The notes: generated by a model not told the origin, from the letters alone. DNA of 17,253 nt from an uncultured Flavobacterium sp. (GCA_945957245.1 CAMFLD010000010.1:1-17253); one strand, 5' to 3'. Shown: positions 1 to 6,654, counted from the stretch's first letter. Numbers and translations: made by a program.

Positions 1-389
1 ATGACAGCCATAAACACGAAAGTATCTTTACTTCGGTGAAAATACAGGAAAATAACTCGGTGATGCTAAAAACACTGGCCGGGACAACTCTTGGTGTTTG
101 GGTTTCCCATGGTGAAGGAAAATTCCATTTACCGGAAGCTGAAAGTCAATACAACATCGTAGCAAAATATGCTTACGAAAGTTATCCTGCCAATCCTAAT
201 GGCTCTGATTACAATACCGCTATGATGTGTGATGCCACCGGACGCCATTTGGTCATGATGCCGCATATTGAGCGTTCGACTTTTCCTTGGAACTGGGCGC
301 ATTACCCAACAGACAAAAAAGATGAAGTATCACCTTGGCTGGAAGCTTTTGTAAATGCGAGAATTTGGCTGGAAGAAAAGCATAATTAA
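1..389 (+). CDS. purL: Phosphoribosylformylglycinamidine synthase (FGAM synthase), C-terminal end, partial
   Basis: This is the 3' end of the large purine-biosynthesis enzyme that converts FGAR to FGAM using glutamine and ATP. The frame is open from the left edge (first full codon at base 3, reading DSHKHES), so the GTG at 36 is an internal valine codon and not a start. What remains is the end of the class I glutamine amidotransferase domain. GVWVSHGEGKF and the MMPHIER motif are recognisable. In that motif the catalytic His (codon 264-266) and Glu (codon 270-272) of the Cys-His-Glu triad are both intact. The catalytic Cys would lie upstream, outside the window. The protein ends at TAA 387-389. 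Identification is confident from the motifs; the N-terminal synthase domains cannot be checked here. No clear terminator follows. Confidence 0.95.
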   Translation, partial: DSHKHESIFTSVKIQENNSVMLKTLAGTTLGVWVSHGEGKFHLPEAESQYNIVAKYAYESYPANPNGSDYNTAMMCDATGRHLVMMPHIERSTFPWNWAHYPTDKKDEVSPWLEAFVNARIWLEEKHN

Positions 390-483
390 CATTTGTTTTT
401 TTATTCTGTTTATAACTAATAATGTGCAATCGACAACAGACTGAAAATCCTTTTTAATTTTATCCGAAGCAAAACCCCATCCC

Positions 484-942
484 ATGAAAGTAAAGAATCT
501 ATTCTGCGTTGCCTTAGTACTGTTTTCATTTAAAAGTTTTAGCCAAAACTGGGACAAGATTGAAGCTAAAGACGGGATGCACTACATTTCCCACTATATG
601 CAAAATATCAATTTGGATATCTTAGGAAAATATACGTTCAATGGTCAGGAACCTGTGGTGGAACTCAATGAATATGGCACCGGTTTTTACCAGCTGCATG
701 ACCAACTTAAAAGACCCATAATCTGGGGGCTGGAGTGTGATGAGTATGGAGCGCTCAAATTCAAAAAAGGTTTTGACAATGCCAAATATATTCTTTGGTA
801 CCAATACACCACAAAACAGGAAGGGGATTCAGAAGATGATGCCAACTGGAAATCTGTAGATTTTACGATTCACTTCAATAAAGGTAAAATGTTTATTCAG
901 GGGGAACGGAGTAAGGATTATAAGGAACTTAAGACTAAATAA
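484..942 (+). CDS. Small exported protein of unknown function
   Basis: A 152-residue protein that I cannot assign to a family. Residues 1-20 form a typical Bacteroidota signal peptide: basic MKVK, a hydrophobic stretch, then SFSQ with cleavage expected just before or after the Q. There is no lipobox Cys, so a periplasmic or secreted product is more likely than a lipoprotein. The mature part is rich in aromatic and acidic residues (NWDKIEAKDGMHY, YILWYQYTT, DFTIHFNKGKMFIQGE) and looks mainly beta, which would suit a small lipocalin-like or sandwich fold, but this is only an impression. The ATG at 484 is the first in frame and sits directly in front of the signal peptide. The gene lies 94 bp after purL and converges on rtcB. 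Confidence 0.8.
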   Translation: MKVKNLFCVALVLFSFKSFSQNWDKIEAKDGMHYISHYMQNINLDILGKYTFNGQEPVVELNEYGTGFYQLHDQLKRPIIWGLECDEYGALKFKKGFDNAKYILWYQYTTKQEGDSEDDANWKSVDFTIHFNKGKMFIQGERSKDYKELKTK

Positions 943-952
943 ATTAAATATA

Positions 953-980
953 AACGCCTGACTATAAATAGTCAGGCGTT
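953..980. terminator. Two-way intrinsic terminator between the 484-942 gene and rtcB
   Basis: Perfect 13-bp inverted repeat: AACGCCTGACTAT at 953-965 and its reverse complement at 968-980, with a minimal loop. It stands between two converging genes and is flanked by T-rich DNA on both strands (ATGTTTTATG to the right; TATATTTAATTT when read leftward on the minus strand). It probably ends both transcripts. Confidence 0.85.
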
Positions 981-1007
981 ATGTTTTATGGAGTATCGAT
1001 GAGATTT

Positions 1008-2429
1008 TTAATCTTCTCTACTTCCGTCATCAGCCATACGGACTAACTTGGGTGTAAATTTGGCTACCACATCTACCAAATCTTTCTGAGACTCCATAAC
1101 TATATTGATGTCTTTGTAAGCCATAGGAGCTTCATCCAATCCGGCGCCAATTAAATTCACACCATGATCTTTCAGTACCGCTTTCATTTCGGCATGAGTA
1201 ATGGTTTTTTCTGCCTGAGTACGACTCATCTGACGACCGGCGCCGTGTGAAGCAGAGTTAATGGCCTGCGCTTCTCCTTTACCTCTTACCAGAAATCCCG
1301 GAGCGGTCATGCTTCCCGGAATGATACCCATCACTCCTTTTGCTGCAGGTGTTGCTCCTTTTCTGTGAACGATTACTTCTTCACCATTCCAAAGTTCTTT
1401 CCATGCAAAATTGTGGTGGTTTTCAACTTTGGCTAACACTACTGCACCAAGGGCTTTCTCCATTTTTTTATGAATGATTTCATGACAGGCTGAGGCATAA
1501 TCACCGGCTAAGTTCATGGCAATCCAATATTCCTGTCCTAAATCGGTTGACATATCCAAATAAGCGAGATTTCGCGCCACTTCAGGAAGTTTACAAACCT
1601 CTTTTGCTATTTTGGTGTAATGTCCGGCTATGGTAGCTCCTAATCCTCTTGATCCTGAATGGGTCAACAAAGCAACGTATTTTCCTTTCGGAATATTAAG
1701 TTCGGCATCAGCTTCGGAAAATTCCATGATACCAAATTCCACGAAGTGATTTCCTCCTCCTGACGTTCCTAACTGTGACCATGCTTTATCTTTGAGGTTT
1801 TTGATAAAAGAATGCTCATCAAATATAGGGTTTTCAAGAATTTCGTGATCAGATTTGTATTGTCCCAGAAATCCCTGTCCGGCTCCAAATTTAGTGTGGG
1901 CAATCAATTCTCTTTTAAACTTGCTTTCATTTTCGAAATAAAAATCTTCAGAAATATCATAAACGGATAACGCCATTCTGCATCCAATATCAACCCCTAC
2001 TCCATAAGGGATAATAGCATTTTTTGTTGCTAAAACACCACCTATCGGCAAACCATAACCCTGGTGGGCATCGGGCATCAAAGCCCCTCCTACGGTTACC
2101 GGCAACTTCATTGCAACTTCCATTTGCTTTTTGGCTCCTTCTTCAATATGGTCTAATCCATAAGCGGAATACTTTGGGGGATTTGGATTTAATAGTATAA
2201 AATCTTCCGGTTTTTCATTTGCCTTTTCTATTAGAGCGGTTGCTAATGATCCAAATAGAGCATCTTCTAAATAAAGTTCCGGTGATGCCAGTACTTTGCC
2301 ATAGGCTTCCATCATTTTTTCTCTTGTGAAACCGTTTCGTTTTCTGTTTGCCTTTAAGGCTACTCCTATCACATATCCTTCAGGATATCCTAAATTCAAT
2401 AAATCGTTACCGTTAATTGGTGTTTCCAT
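1008..2429 (-). CDS. rtcB: RtcB, 3'-phosphate RNA ligase (GTP-dependent tRNA-splicing/repair ligase)
   Basis: A full-length 473-residue RtcB. The family joins RNA 2',3'-cyclic phosphate or 3'-phosphate ends to 5'-OH ends, using GTP and Mn2+. All hallmark motifs are visible: DAHQGYGLPIGG (120-131), GVDIGCRM with metal-binding Cys150, GGGNHFVEF with His228, THSGSRG with His257, ENHHN (336-340), and SHGAGRQMSR with His395, the residue that is guanylylated in characterised RtcB proteins. No key residue is missing. The ATG at 2429 is preceded by AAAAGGAAAATAT, a possible weak ribosome site. It lies downstream of rsr and the Y-RNA-like modules on the same strand, but has its own operator and -7-like element. 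No rtcA (RNA cyclase) or archease gene is present in the window. Confidence 0.97.
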   Translation of the reverse strand: METPINGNDLLNLGYPEGYVIGVALKANRKRNGFTREKMMEAYGKVLASPELYLEDALFGSLATALIEKANEKPEDFILLNPNPPKYSAYGLDHIEEGAKKQMEVAMKLPVTVGGALMPDAHQGYGLPIGGVLATKNAIIPYGVGVDIGCRMALSVYDISEDFYFENESKFKRELIAHTKFGAGQGFLGQYKSDHEILENPIFDEHSFIKNLKDKAWSQLGTSGGGNHFVEFGIMEFSEADAELNIPKGKYVALLTHSGSRGLGATIAGHYTKIAKEVCKLPEVARNLAYLDMSTDLGQEYWIAMNLAGDYASACHEIIHKKMEKALGAVVLAKVENHHNFAWKELWNGEEVIVHRKGATPAAKGVMGIIPGSMTAPGFLVRGKGEAQAINSASHGAGRQMSRTQAEKTITHAEMKAVLKDHGVNLIGAGLDEAPMAYKDINIVMESQKDLVDVVAKFTPKLVRMADDGSRED

Positions 2430-2447
2430 ATATTTTCCTTTTGGGTG

Positions 2448-2478
2448 ACCCGACTGGTTTCCGATGAACCAATCGGGT
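2448..2478 (-). promoter_or_regulatory. Stable hairpin in the rtcB mRNA leader
   Basis: Arms at 2448-2459 and 2467-2478 with a 7-nt loop. The single mismatch in the DNA repeat becomes a U-G pair in the minus-strand RNA, giving a continuous 12-bp stem. It ends 18 nt before the rtcB ATG and lies downstream of the predicted start of transcription. No T-run follows, so it does not look like a terminator. It may affect translation or mRNA stability; its function is unknown. Confidence 0.6.
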
Positions 2479-2495
2479 TACTGCTAATTGTAAAA

Positions 2496-2520
2496 CAAAT
2501 ATTTCAATCTTACTACGCAA
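2496..2520 (-). promoter_or_regulatory. Candidate rtcB promoter
   Basis: Read on the minus strand, TTG (2520-2518, inside the operator) is followed after 14 nt by AATATTTG (2503-2496), a 6/8 match to the Bacteroidota -7 consensus TAnnTTTG. The spacer is shorter than the usual 17-23. The same 14-nt arrangement occurs in front of rsr, which suggests a promoter that depends on an activator bound at the overlapping inverted repeat. Confidence 0.5.
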
Positions 2521-2532
2521 TCATTTTGCGTA
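2514..2532. promoter_or_regulatory. Operator-like inverted repeat upstream of rtcB
   Basis: Perfect 7-bp inverted repeat TACGCAA / TTGCGTA with a 5-bp spacer. It is almost identical to the repeat at 4557-4575 between rsr and the WYL regulator gene; the shared block including flanks is TACTACGCAATYATTTTGCG. It is the best candidate for a WYL-regulator binding site. Confidence 0.75.
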
Positions 2533-2545
2533 ATTAAATAATTTT

Positions 2546-2608
2546 AAAAAAAAGAGGCAATAAGCATAAAGAGTCTGGATGACGATGTATCTCTTTATTA
2601 CGGCACTC
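2546..2608 (-). ncRNA. Third Y-RNA-like module (short hairpin) and probable 3' end of the Y RNA transcript
   Basis: On the minus strand GTGCCGTA is followed by ATAAAGAG (2598-2591), a 17-nt loop containing ATCGTC, and CTCTTTAT (2573-2566), a perfect 8-bp stem. The 5' flank GCCGTA and the loop start match the two larger modules at 2629-2694 and 2718-2830, but there is no T arm. An outer AGAG/CTCT pairing (2609-2606 with 2556-2553) is followed at once by eight T residues (2553-2546), so this module may also end transcription. Confidence 0.5.
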
Positions 2609-2628
2609 TGGTTTCAAGAGCAATGGTC

Positions 2629-2694
2629 GATAAGTGACTTTTAGGACTCGAACCTAATTAAACAGCCAACGAAGTAACACTTACCTACGGCATC
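2629..2694 (-). ncRNA. Y-RNA-like module B with tRNA-like T arm
   Basis: The minus strand reads GATGCCGTAG, then GGTAAGTG (2685-2678), which pairs with CACTTATC (2636-2629) through 8 bp including one G-U. Inside is TTACTTCGTT, shared with module A, and a perfect T arm: TTAGG (2657-2653), loop TTCGAGT, CCTAA (2645-2641). A 7-nt TTCGANT loop on a 5-bp stem is the tRNA T-loop signature found in the tRNA-like domain of bacterial YrlA RNAs. The module is only about 66 nt long and lacks the other arms of a tRNA. It lies between rsr and rtcB, where enterobacteria carry their yrl genes. Confidence 0.7.
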
Positions 2695-2717
2695 TTATAA
2701 CAAAAGAAGTAAAAAGC

Positions 2718-2830
2718 GATAAAAGTAACGGGGCGTGTCAGCGCCAGAGTCGAACTGGATAGCCTTGCTGGTTTTACAACTTCGCTATTCCTCCCCTAAA
2801 GAGACGAAGTAACTTTTATCTACGACATTC
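2718..2830 (-). ncRNA. Y-RNA-like module A with larger tRNA-like domain
   Basis: The minus strand begins AATGTCGTA, then GATAAAAGTTAC (2820-2809), which pairs with GTTACTTTTATC (2729-2718): 12 positions with one mismatch, the Y stem that a Ro protein would bind. Inside, after TTCGTC, a GGGG/CCCC helix opens a tRNA-like domain. It contains a GGAATAGC/GCTATCC helix with one bulged A and a T arm, CCAG-TTCGACT-CTGG (2758-2744). This matches the two-part layout known for YrlA: Ro-binding stem plus tRNA-like domain. About 113 nt. No good TAnnTTTG promoter lies directly in front, so it may be processed from the 3' part of the rsr transcript. Confidence 0.72.
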
Positions 2831-2841
2831 TTTTTATTTGA

Positions 2842-2949
2842 GTGGCAAAGTAGCTGAGTAGCTGAGTGGCAAAGTTTTTTAAGACTCCAATACTTTGAAA
2901 TTTTGAAACTTTGAAATTTTGAAACTTTGAAACTTTGAAACTTTGAAAC
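2842..2949. repeat. Compound array of 8-bp tandem repeats
   Basis: Four octamers at 2842-2873 (GTGGCAAA, GTAGCTGA twice, GTGGCAAA) and, after 20 bp, seven octamers TTTGAAAY at 2894-2949. All keep a strict 8-bp period. The array lies between the rsr stop codon and the first Y-RNA-like module and is non-coding. It may be a slippage-generated spacer; no function is known. Confidence 0.85.
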
Positions 2950-2975
2950 TCTAACAAAAGCTACTTTGTTTCCAA

Positions 2976-4493
2976 CTACAATTCTATTCTATTGATATAC
3001 TGTAACGCAGAGGACTTATCCTCAAGTGCATGCAAAACATCAAATACTTTATCCGACCATCCCGCTATGAGGTATACATCATTTTGCTGTATACTTAGAG
3101 GTGTCTTACCGTAACCTGCTAAATCAAACAAATACAATTTGGCATTTGGCACTATAGCTTTGTATCGGCTCCAGGAATTACTGAAGGTATTATCAGTTTG
3201 ATTACTATTCCACATTTGAACATCAGTAAACAACATCACTTTATCTATGCTTTCCTTTCTTCGGATTAAGTCTTCCAATACCAAATAACCGTTTGTGGCA
3301 TAACCAACTTCACCTTCCCGTCTGTAATATTCATTAACATTAGCCAATACGCTTCTTTTTGGCATATTGATTATCTTCCATTTGTCTCCAAACATACCAC
3401 TTACGACATTTTTGCAACGGTTTTGCATGAGCATTCCCAACATCAAACCTATATCAAAAAGCAATACTTTACTTTTTGGCGAAACTGGTTGCTGCATTGA
3501 TCCAGATACATCACAGGCTATAAGTACTGAAGTATTTATCTCAAAACCTCTTATATTTTGTGCACTGCATATTACTGCTGCTTCAAGAGCATCCAATACC
3601 ATTGATGCATATTTTAAATTCAATTCTTTGATTTCCCGGTATGCTGCCAAAAATCGGAAAGGCAATTGCTTTGAATTAGCTACTGCATTTTCATTGGCCA
3701 AATAACTACATACTTTGACAATATGATTTGCAGACACCTCCGCTTCCAATATATTTCTGAGGTTACGCATTATTGCCATATAACCTACTTTGTTGCTATC
3801 AATCAATTCCTCCCATTTGAGAGCGAATGCTCTTCTCTTATCAGTTGTATTGGCAAAAGATGTTTGTCCTAATTGTGACAATTCCGTTTCCCAAGTGTAT
3901 GGTACAGCTAAATTGTTAGCGGCTATTTTGTCAAATAACATTTGTTGTGTTTCATTTTTTGCTTTTGGGTGTACCAAAAACAAAGCATCTTTCAAACTCA
4001 CTGCCGTACTTTTATTGTATTTAGCAAATTGGTATTCATCAAATTGATTGAAGGAATTTGCTAATCCTTTTTGTATTTGTTTAGACAAACGGTTCAATTT
4101 TTTAGTATCCTTACGCTCATTTGCCATTTGATAGAAGGCTAATAACTCCGTGATTTCATCAGCTCTCTGAATTACTTTAGTTATCATTTTGCTTACCAAA
4201 GCATCACCCGAATAGATTTTTGCCAACTCCACTACCAAAACTAAAGGTATAGAACGCATGTACATATTGTTACGTGCATACACCGCCAGCTTAGCCACGA
4301 AAACCGGATCACATTGCTTCATCAATTGACGAATACGATCTAAACGCTCCGTATCTTTTTCATAAAATGAAGTACTTAACCCTGTTGTAACAACAGCAGC
4401 ATACAATTCGTATTCCGGAGTTAATTTAAATGCTACAGCATTTTCGTAATTTACTGTTCTCGTACTTTTTTTAGTTAAAAAATTAAATTTCAT
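2976..4493 (-). CDS. rsr: Ro60/Rsr-type RNA-binding protein (TROVE domain plus vWA domain)
   Basis: A 505-residue Ro60 orthologue, close to the family length of about 510-540. Residues of about 15-310 form the TROVE helical-repeat ring, which binds Y RNAs on its outside and single-stranded ends of misfolded RNA in its hole. Typical pieces are VFVAKLAVYARNNMYMRSIP (64-83) and LPFRFLAAYREI (277-288). Residues 322-500 are a von Willebrand A domain with an intact metal site: DVSGSM (328-333), a Thr in GYATNG (about 400) and Asp424 in FTDVQMW. In bacteria Rsr works with Y RNA and exonucleases in RNA maturation and decay under stress. The ATG at 4493 is the obvious start. Its neighbours fit this role: Y-RNA-like modules directly downstream, then rtcB on the same strand, and a divergent WYL regulator. 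Confidence 0.93.
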   Translation of the reverse strand: MKFNFLTKKSTRTVNYENAVAFKLTPEYELYAAVVTTGLSTSFYEKDTERLDRIRQLMKQCDPVFVAKLAVYARNNMYMRSIPLVLVVELAKIYSGDALVSKMITKVIQRADEITELLAFYQMANERKDTKKLNRLSKQIQKGLANSFNQFDEYQFAKYNKSTAVSLKDALFLVHPKAKNETQQMLFDKIAANNLAVPYTWETELSQLGQTSFANTTDKRRAFALKWEELIDSNKVGYMAIMRNLRNILEAEVSANHIVKVCSYLANENAVANSKQLPFRFLAAYREIKELNLKYASMVLDALEAAVICSAQNIRGFEINTSVLIACDVSGSMQQPVSPKSKVLLFDIGLMLGMLMQNRCKNVVSGMFGDKWKIINMPKRSVLANVNEYYRREGEVGYATNGYLVLEDLIRRKESIDKVMLFTDVQMWNSNQTDNTFSNSWSRYKAIVPNAKLYLFDLAGYGKTPLSIQQNDVYLIAGWSDKVFDVLHALEDKSSALQYINRIEL

Positions 4494-4538
4494 GGCTTTT
4501 GTTTTTAATTAAACAATCATTGTTACTCTTTGATGATA

Positions 4539-4563
4539 CAAAGATGCATTGGGTACTACGCAA
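4539..4563 (-). promoter_or_regulatory. Candidate rsr promoter
   Basis: On the minus strand TTG (4563-4561, inside the inverted repeat) is followed after 14 nt by CATCTTTG (4546-4539), a 7/8 match to TAnnTTTG. The geometry is the same as in front of rtcB. Transcription would start near 4532, leaving a leader of about 40 nt. Confidence 0.5.
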
Positions 4564-4575
4564 TTATTTTGCGCA
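4557..4575. promoter_or_regulatory. Operator-like inverted repeat between rsr and the WYL regulator gene
   Basis: TACGCAA, 5-bp spacer, TTGCGCA: the same element as at 2514-2532 with one mismatch in the right arm. Its right arm contains the -33 TTG of the wyl promoter and its left arm the TTG of the rsr promoter, so a bound protein could act on both genes. Confidence 0.75.
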
Positions 4576-4598
4576 GTAAAAAAATTATTTTACATTTG
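4569..4598 (+). promoter_or_regulatory. Promoter of the WYL regulator gene
   Basis: TTG (4569-4571), 19-nt spacer, TACATTTG (4591-4598): a full match to the Bacteroidota sigma-ABfr consensus TTG-N17-23-TAnnTTTG. Transcription would start near 4605, giving a leader of about 20 nt. The -33 element overlaps the inverted repeat, which points to autoregulation. Confidence 0.75.
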
Positions 4599-4624
4599 GT
4601 TATAAACCCTATATAATTAAAGCA

Positions 4625-5653
4625 ATGCCACAAAATAAAAACGCCTTAATCCGATATAAAACCATTGACAAATGTCTTCAGAATAATTACCGTCAATGGA
4701 CTCTTGAAGATTTAATGGACGCTGTTTCAGATGCTTTATATGAGTATGAAGGAAGAGAAAATCCGGTGAGTAAAAGAACGATTCAGTTGGATATCCAAAT
4801 GATGCGTAGTGAAAAATTGGGTTACAATGCACCTATTGTAGTATACGATAAGAAATATTACAAATACGAAGATGAAGAGTTTACCATCACTGATATTCCA
4901 CTGACCGAAACCGACATCAACGTATTGACTGAAACCGTTTCGATGCTGAAGCAGTTTAAAGACTTTTCACTTTTTTCCGATGTATCCGATATATTGCAAA
5001 GACTTGAAGACAAAATTTATGCTGAAAAGTCAAATACGCATCCGGTAATTCATCTTGATAAGAATGAATCTTTAAAAGGACTTCATTTTCTTGACAGCCT
5101 GTATCAGGCTATTATTAAAAAAGTAGTTTTGAAAATTACCTACAAATCGTTTAAGTCGATCGAAGAAAACACTTTCCTGTTTCATCCTCTGATACTGAAG
5201 GAATTTAACAACAGATGGTTTCTAATTGGCAGAAGAAAACAGCGAGCTCCGATAAGTAATTTGGCATTGGATCGTATTGTTTCTGTCGATTATGATTTCC
5301 AAACGCCTTACATTGAAGGCTACTTTGATGCAGACAAATATTATAAGAGTGTTGTGGGTGTTACGGTAAATTCGGGACTGCAACCCAAAAAGGTTGAGCT
5401 TTGGATTGATACAATCAATGCGCCTTATGTTTTGACCAAACCATTACACAATTCGCAAAGACATATACGAACGAATGAAGATGGCAGTATCATAATTCAT
5501 TTATTCTTAATAGAAAATTATGAACTGGAACGTTTACTATTAGGTTTTGGTGATGGCCTTGAAGTACTCAAACCTGAAAGACTGCGTAATAGTTTGGCTA
5601 AAAGACTAAAGCTTGCGCATGAAAAGTATGCCAATGATTCTGAAACTAAATAA
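4625..5653 (+). CDS. WYL-domain transcriptional regulator
   Basis: 342 residues with the standard layout of WYL regulators: an N-terminal winged helix-turn-helix (about 8-85; WTLEDLMDAV and VSKRTIQLDI fit the recognition region), a WYL domain (about 150-230) with the motif RWFLIGRRK at 197-205 and the following ALDRI, and a C-terminal WCX extension (about 255-335, VELWIDTINAPYVL onward). WYL domains are ligand sensors; several of those studied bind nucleic acid or nucleotides. This gene is divergent from rsr (131 bp between starts) and shares an inverted repeat with both rsr and rtcB, so it is the likely regulator of the RNA-repair set. Whether it activates or represses cannot be read from sequence; the short, sub-optimal rsr and rtcB promoters hint at activation. 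The start ATG at 4625 fits the promoter 27 bp upstream. Confidence 0.9.
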   Translation: MPQNKNALIRYKTIDKCLQNNYRQWTLEDLMDAVSDALYEYEGRENPVSKRTIQLDIQMMRSEKLGYNAPIVVYDKKYYKYEDEEFTITDIPLTETDINVLTETVSMLKQFKDFSLFSDVSDILQRLEDKIYAEKSNTHPVIHLDKNESLKGLHFLDSLYQAIIKKVVLKITYKSFKSIEENTFLFHPLILKEFNNRWFLIGRRKQRAPISNLALDRIVSVDYDFQTPYIEGYFDADKYYKSVVGVTVNSGLQPKKVELWIDTINAPYVLTKPLHNSQRHIRTNEDGSIIIHLFLIENYELERLLLGFGDGLEVLKPERLRNSLAKRLKLAHEKYANDSETK

Positions 5654-6015
5654 AGCTAAACCAATAAACTAAAACTGCTCTCTGCGTACTTTTATTTACA
5701 AATACTTCCCTTTATAAAACAGCTATTGCAAAACCGTTGATTTTTTTATGTTTACAGAACAAAACAACTGCAATAAATATTCAACCAGTTAGCTACTTTA
5801 TTCAATTTATTTTTTGCTGTTATCCCAAAATTATTTTGTTTTTATATTCGAAGTCCGGAAACTAATCGTATTCAATTTAAATAAAAAAATTCATTCAAAA
5901 TTATATATTATTAACGGGTTTGGAATGAATCATTAGACCTATTTAGCTAAATTTGCTTTCTAACTAAATCAACTAATTGATATAGTTTTGCATTATTTTC
6001 TTTAAAACATATATA
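5654..6015. other. Gene-free stretch between the WYL gene and the TetR gene
   Basis: 362 bp, strongly AT-rich, no credible ORF. It contains an 8-bp inverted repeat (ATTCATTC 5889-5896, GAATGAAT 5923-5930), a perfect 12-bp palindrome ATTTAGCTAAAT (5941-5952), and two sequences matching the -7 consensus on the plus strand, TAAATTTG (5948-5955) and TAGTTTTG (5983-5990). Neither has a TTG at ideal distance. The palindrome overlapping the first -7 could be a site for the downstream TetR protein, but this is weak. No strong terminator for the WYL gene was seen. Confidence 0.5.
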
Positions 6016-6654
6016 TTGGAAACTAATCCAGCTAAAAAAGAGCGTAATAAAGATAACAGCAGGCAGAAGTTTTTGCTTGCAGTTGGTACTATTATGAAAA
6101 CAAAAGGATATGCCGCTTTGAAAATCAACCACATAGCAGCAGAAGCTGGTCTGGATAAAAAACTTATTTACAAATATTTTGGTGGTAGAGAAGGTCTATT
6201 GAAAGAATATATCCAATATCATGATTTCTGGAGCAATGTTAAAGATGACAAAGTACCGGCAGTAGTTACAGATGGAGGGAAAGAATTCTGTAAAGCAATG
6301 CTACTAGAACAATTTCAATACCTCTCTAAAAATAAAGAACTTCAGAAAATACTTCTTTGGCGCTTATCAGAGGAACAAACCTATCTGAGAGAACTTACTG
6401 AGCTTCAGGAAAAAAATGGAGAAGTACTTTTTGGCCATATAACTGATCCCTATTTTAATAGTAATGCACAGGATTTTAGGGCAGTTGCCGCAATACTAGT
6501 ATCAGGAATTTATTACTTAAATATGTATGCTGAATTAAATGGCAGTGTCTTTTGCGGTATTGATTTACAAAGCGAAAAAGGGCGGGAAAAAATCGAAGAA
6601 GCTTTGACTTTAATAGTAGATAACACTTTTTCAGCATTAAAAAACAAAAAATGA
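6016..6654 (+). CDS. TetR/AcrR-family transcriptional regulator
   Basis: 212 residues. Residues of about 15-60 are a classic TetR helix-turn-helix: SRQKFLLAVGTIMKTKGY, then KINHIAAEAGLDKKLIYKYF followed by GGREGLLKEY. The rest is an all-helical ligand and dimer domain without diagnostic motifs. The start is unusual: in this frame there is no ATG between the upstream stop (TAG 5983-5985) and residue 27, and starting at residue 27 would cut off the first helix of the DNA-binding domain, so TTG at 6016 is the best start. The gene stands alone; genes on both sides are unrelated or run in the opposite direction, so its target and ligand are unknown. Confidence 0.85.
   Translation: METNPAKKERNKDNSRQKFLLAVGTIMKTKGYAALKINHIAAEAGLDKKLIYKYFGGREGLLKEYIQYHDFWSNVKDDKVPAVVTDGGKEFCKAMLLEQFQYLSKNKELQKILLWRLSEEQTYLRELTELQEKNGEVLFGHITDPYFNSNAQDFRAVAAILVSGIYYLNMYAELNGSVFCGIDLQSEKGREKIEEALTLIVDNTFSALKNKK

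Noticed and set aside
36..389. A separate 117-residue gene starting at GTG 36
   Set aside because: The frame is open to the left edge and the residues before GTG 36 also match PurL, so this is the end of a larger gene.
2718..2830. A tRNA gene on the minus strand, because of the TTCGACT T arm
   Set aside because: There is no normal 7-bp acceptor stem joined to D and anticodon arms, no CCA end, and the piece is enclosed by a longer outer stem. The tRNA-like domain of a Y RNA explains it better.
2842..2949. CRISPR array
   Set aside because: The repeats are 8 bp with no spacers of normal length and no cas genes nearby; this is a tandem octamer array.
3367..4047. Plus-strand ORFs of 112 and 85 codons inside rsr
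   Set aside because: They are shadows of the well-supported rsr gene on the other strand and have no promoter or family signal.
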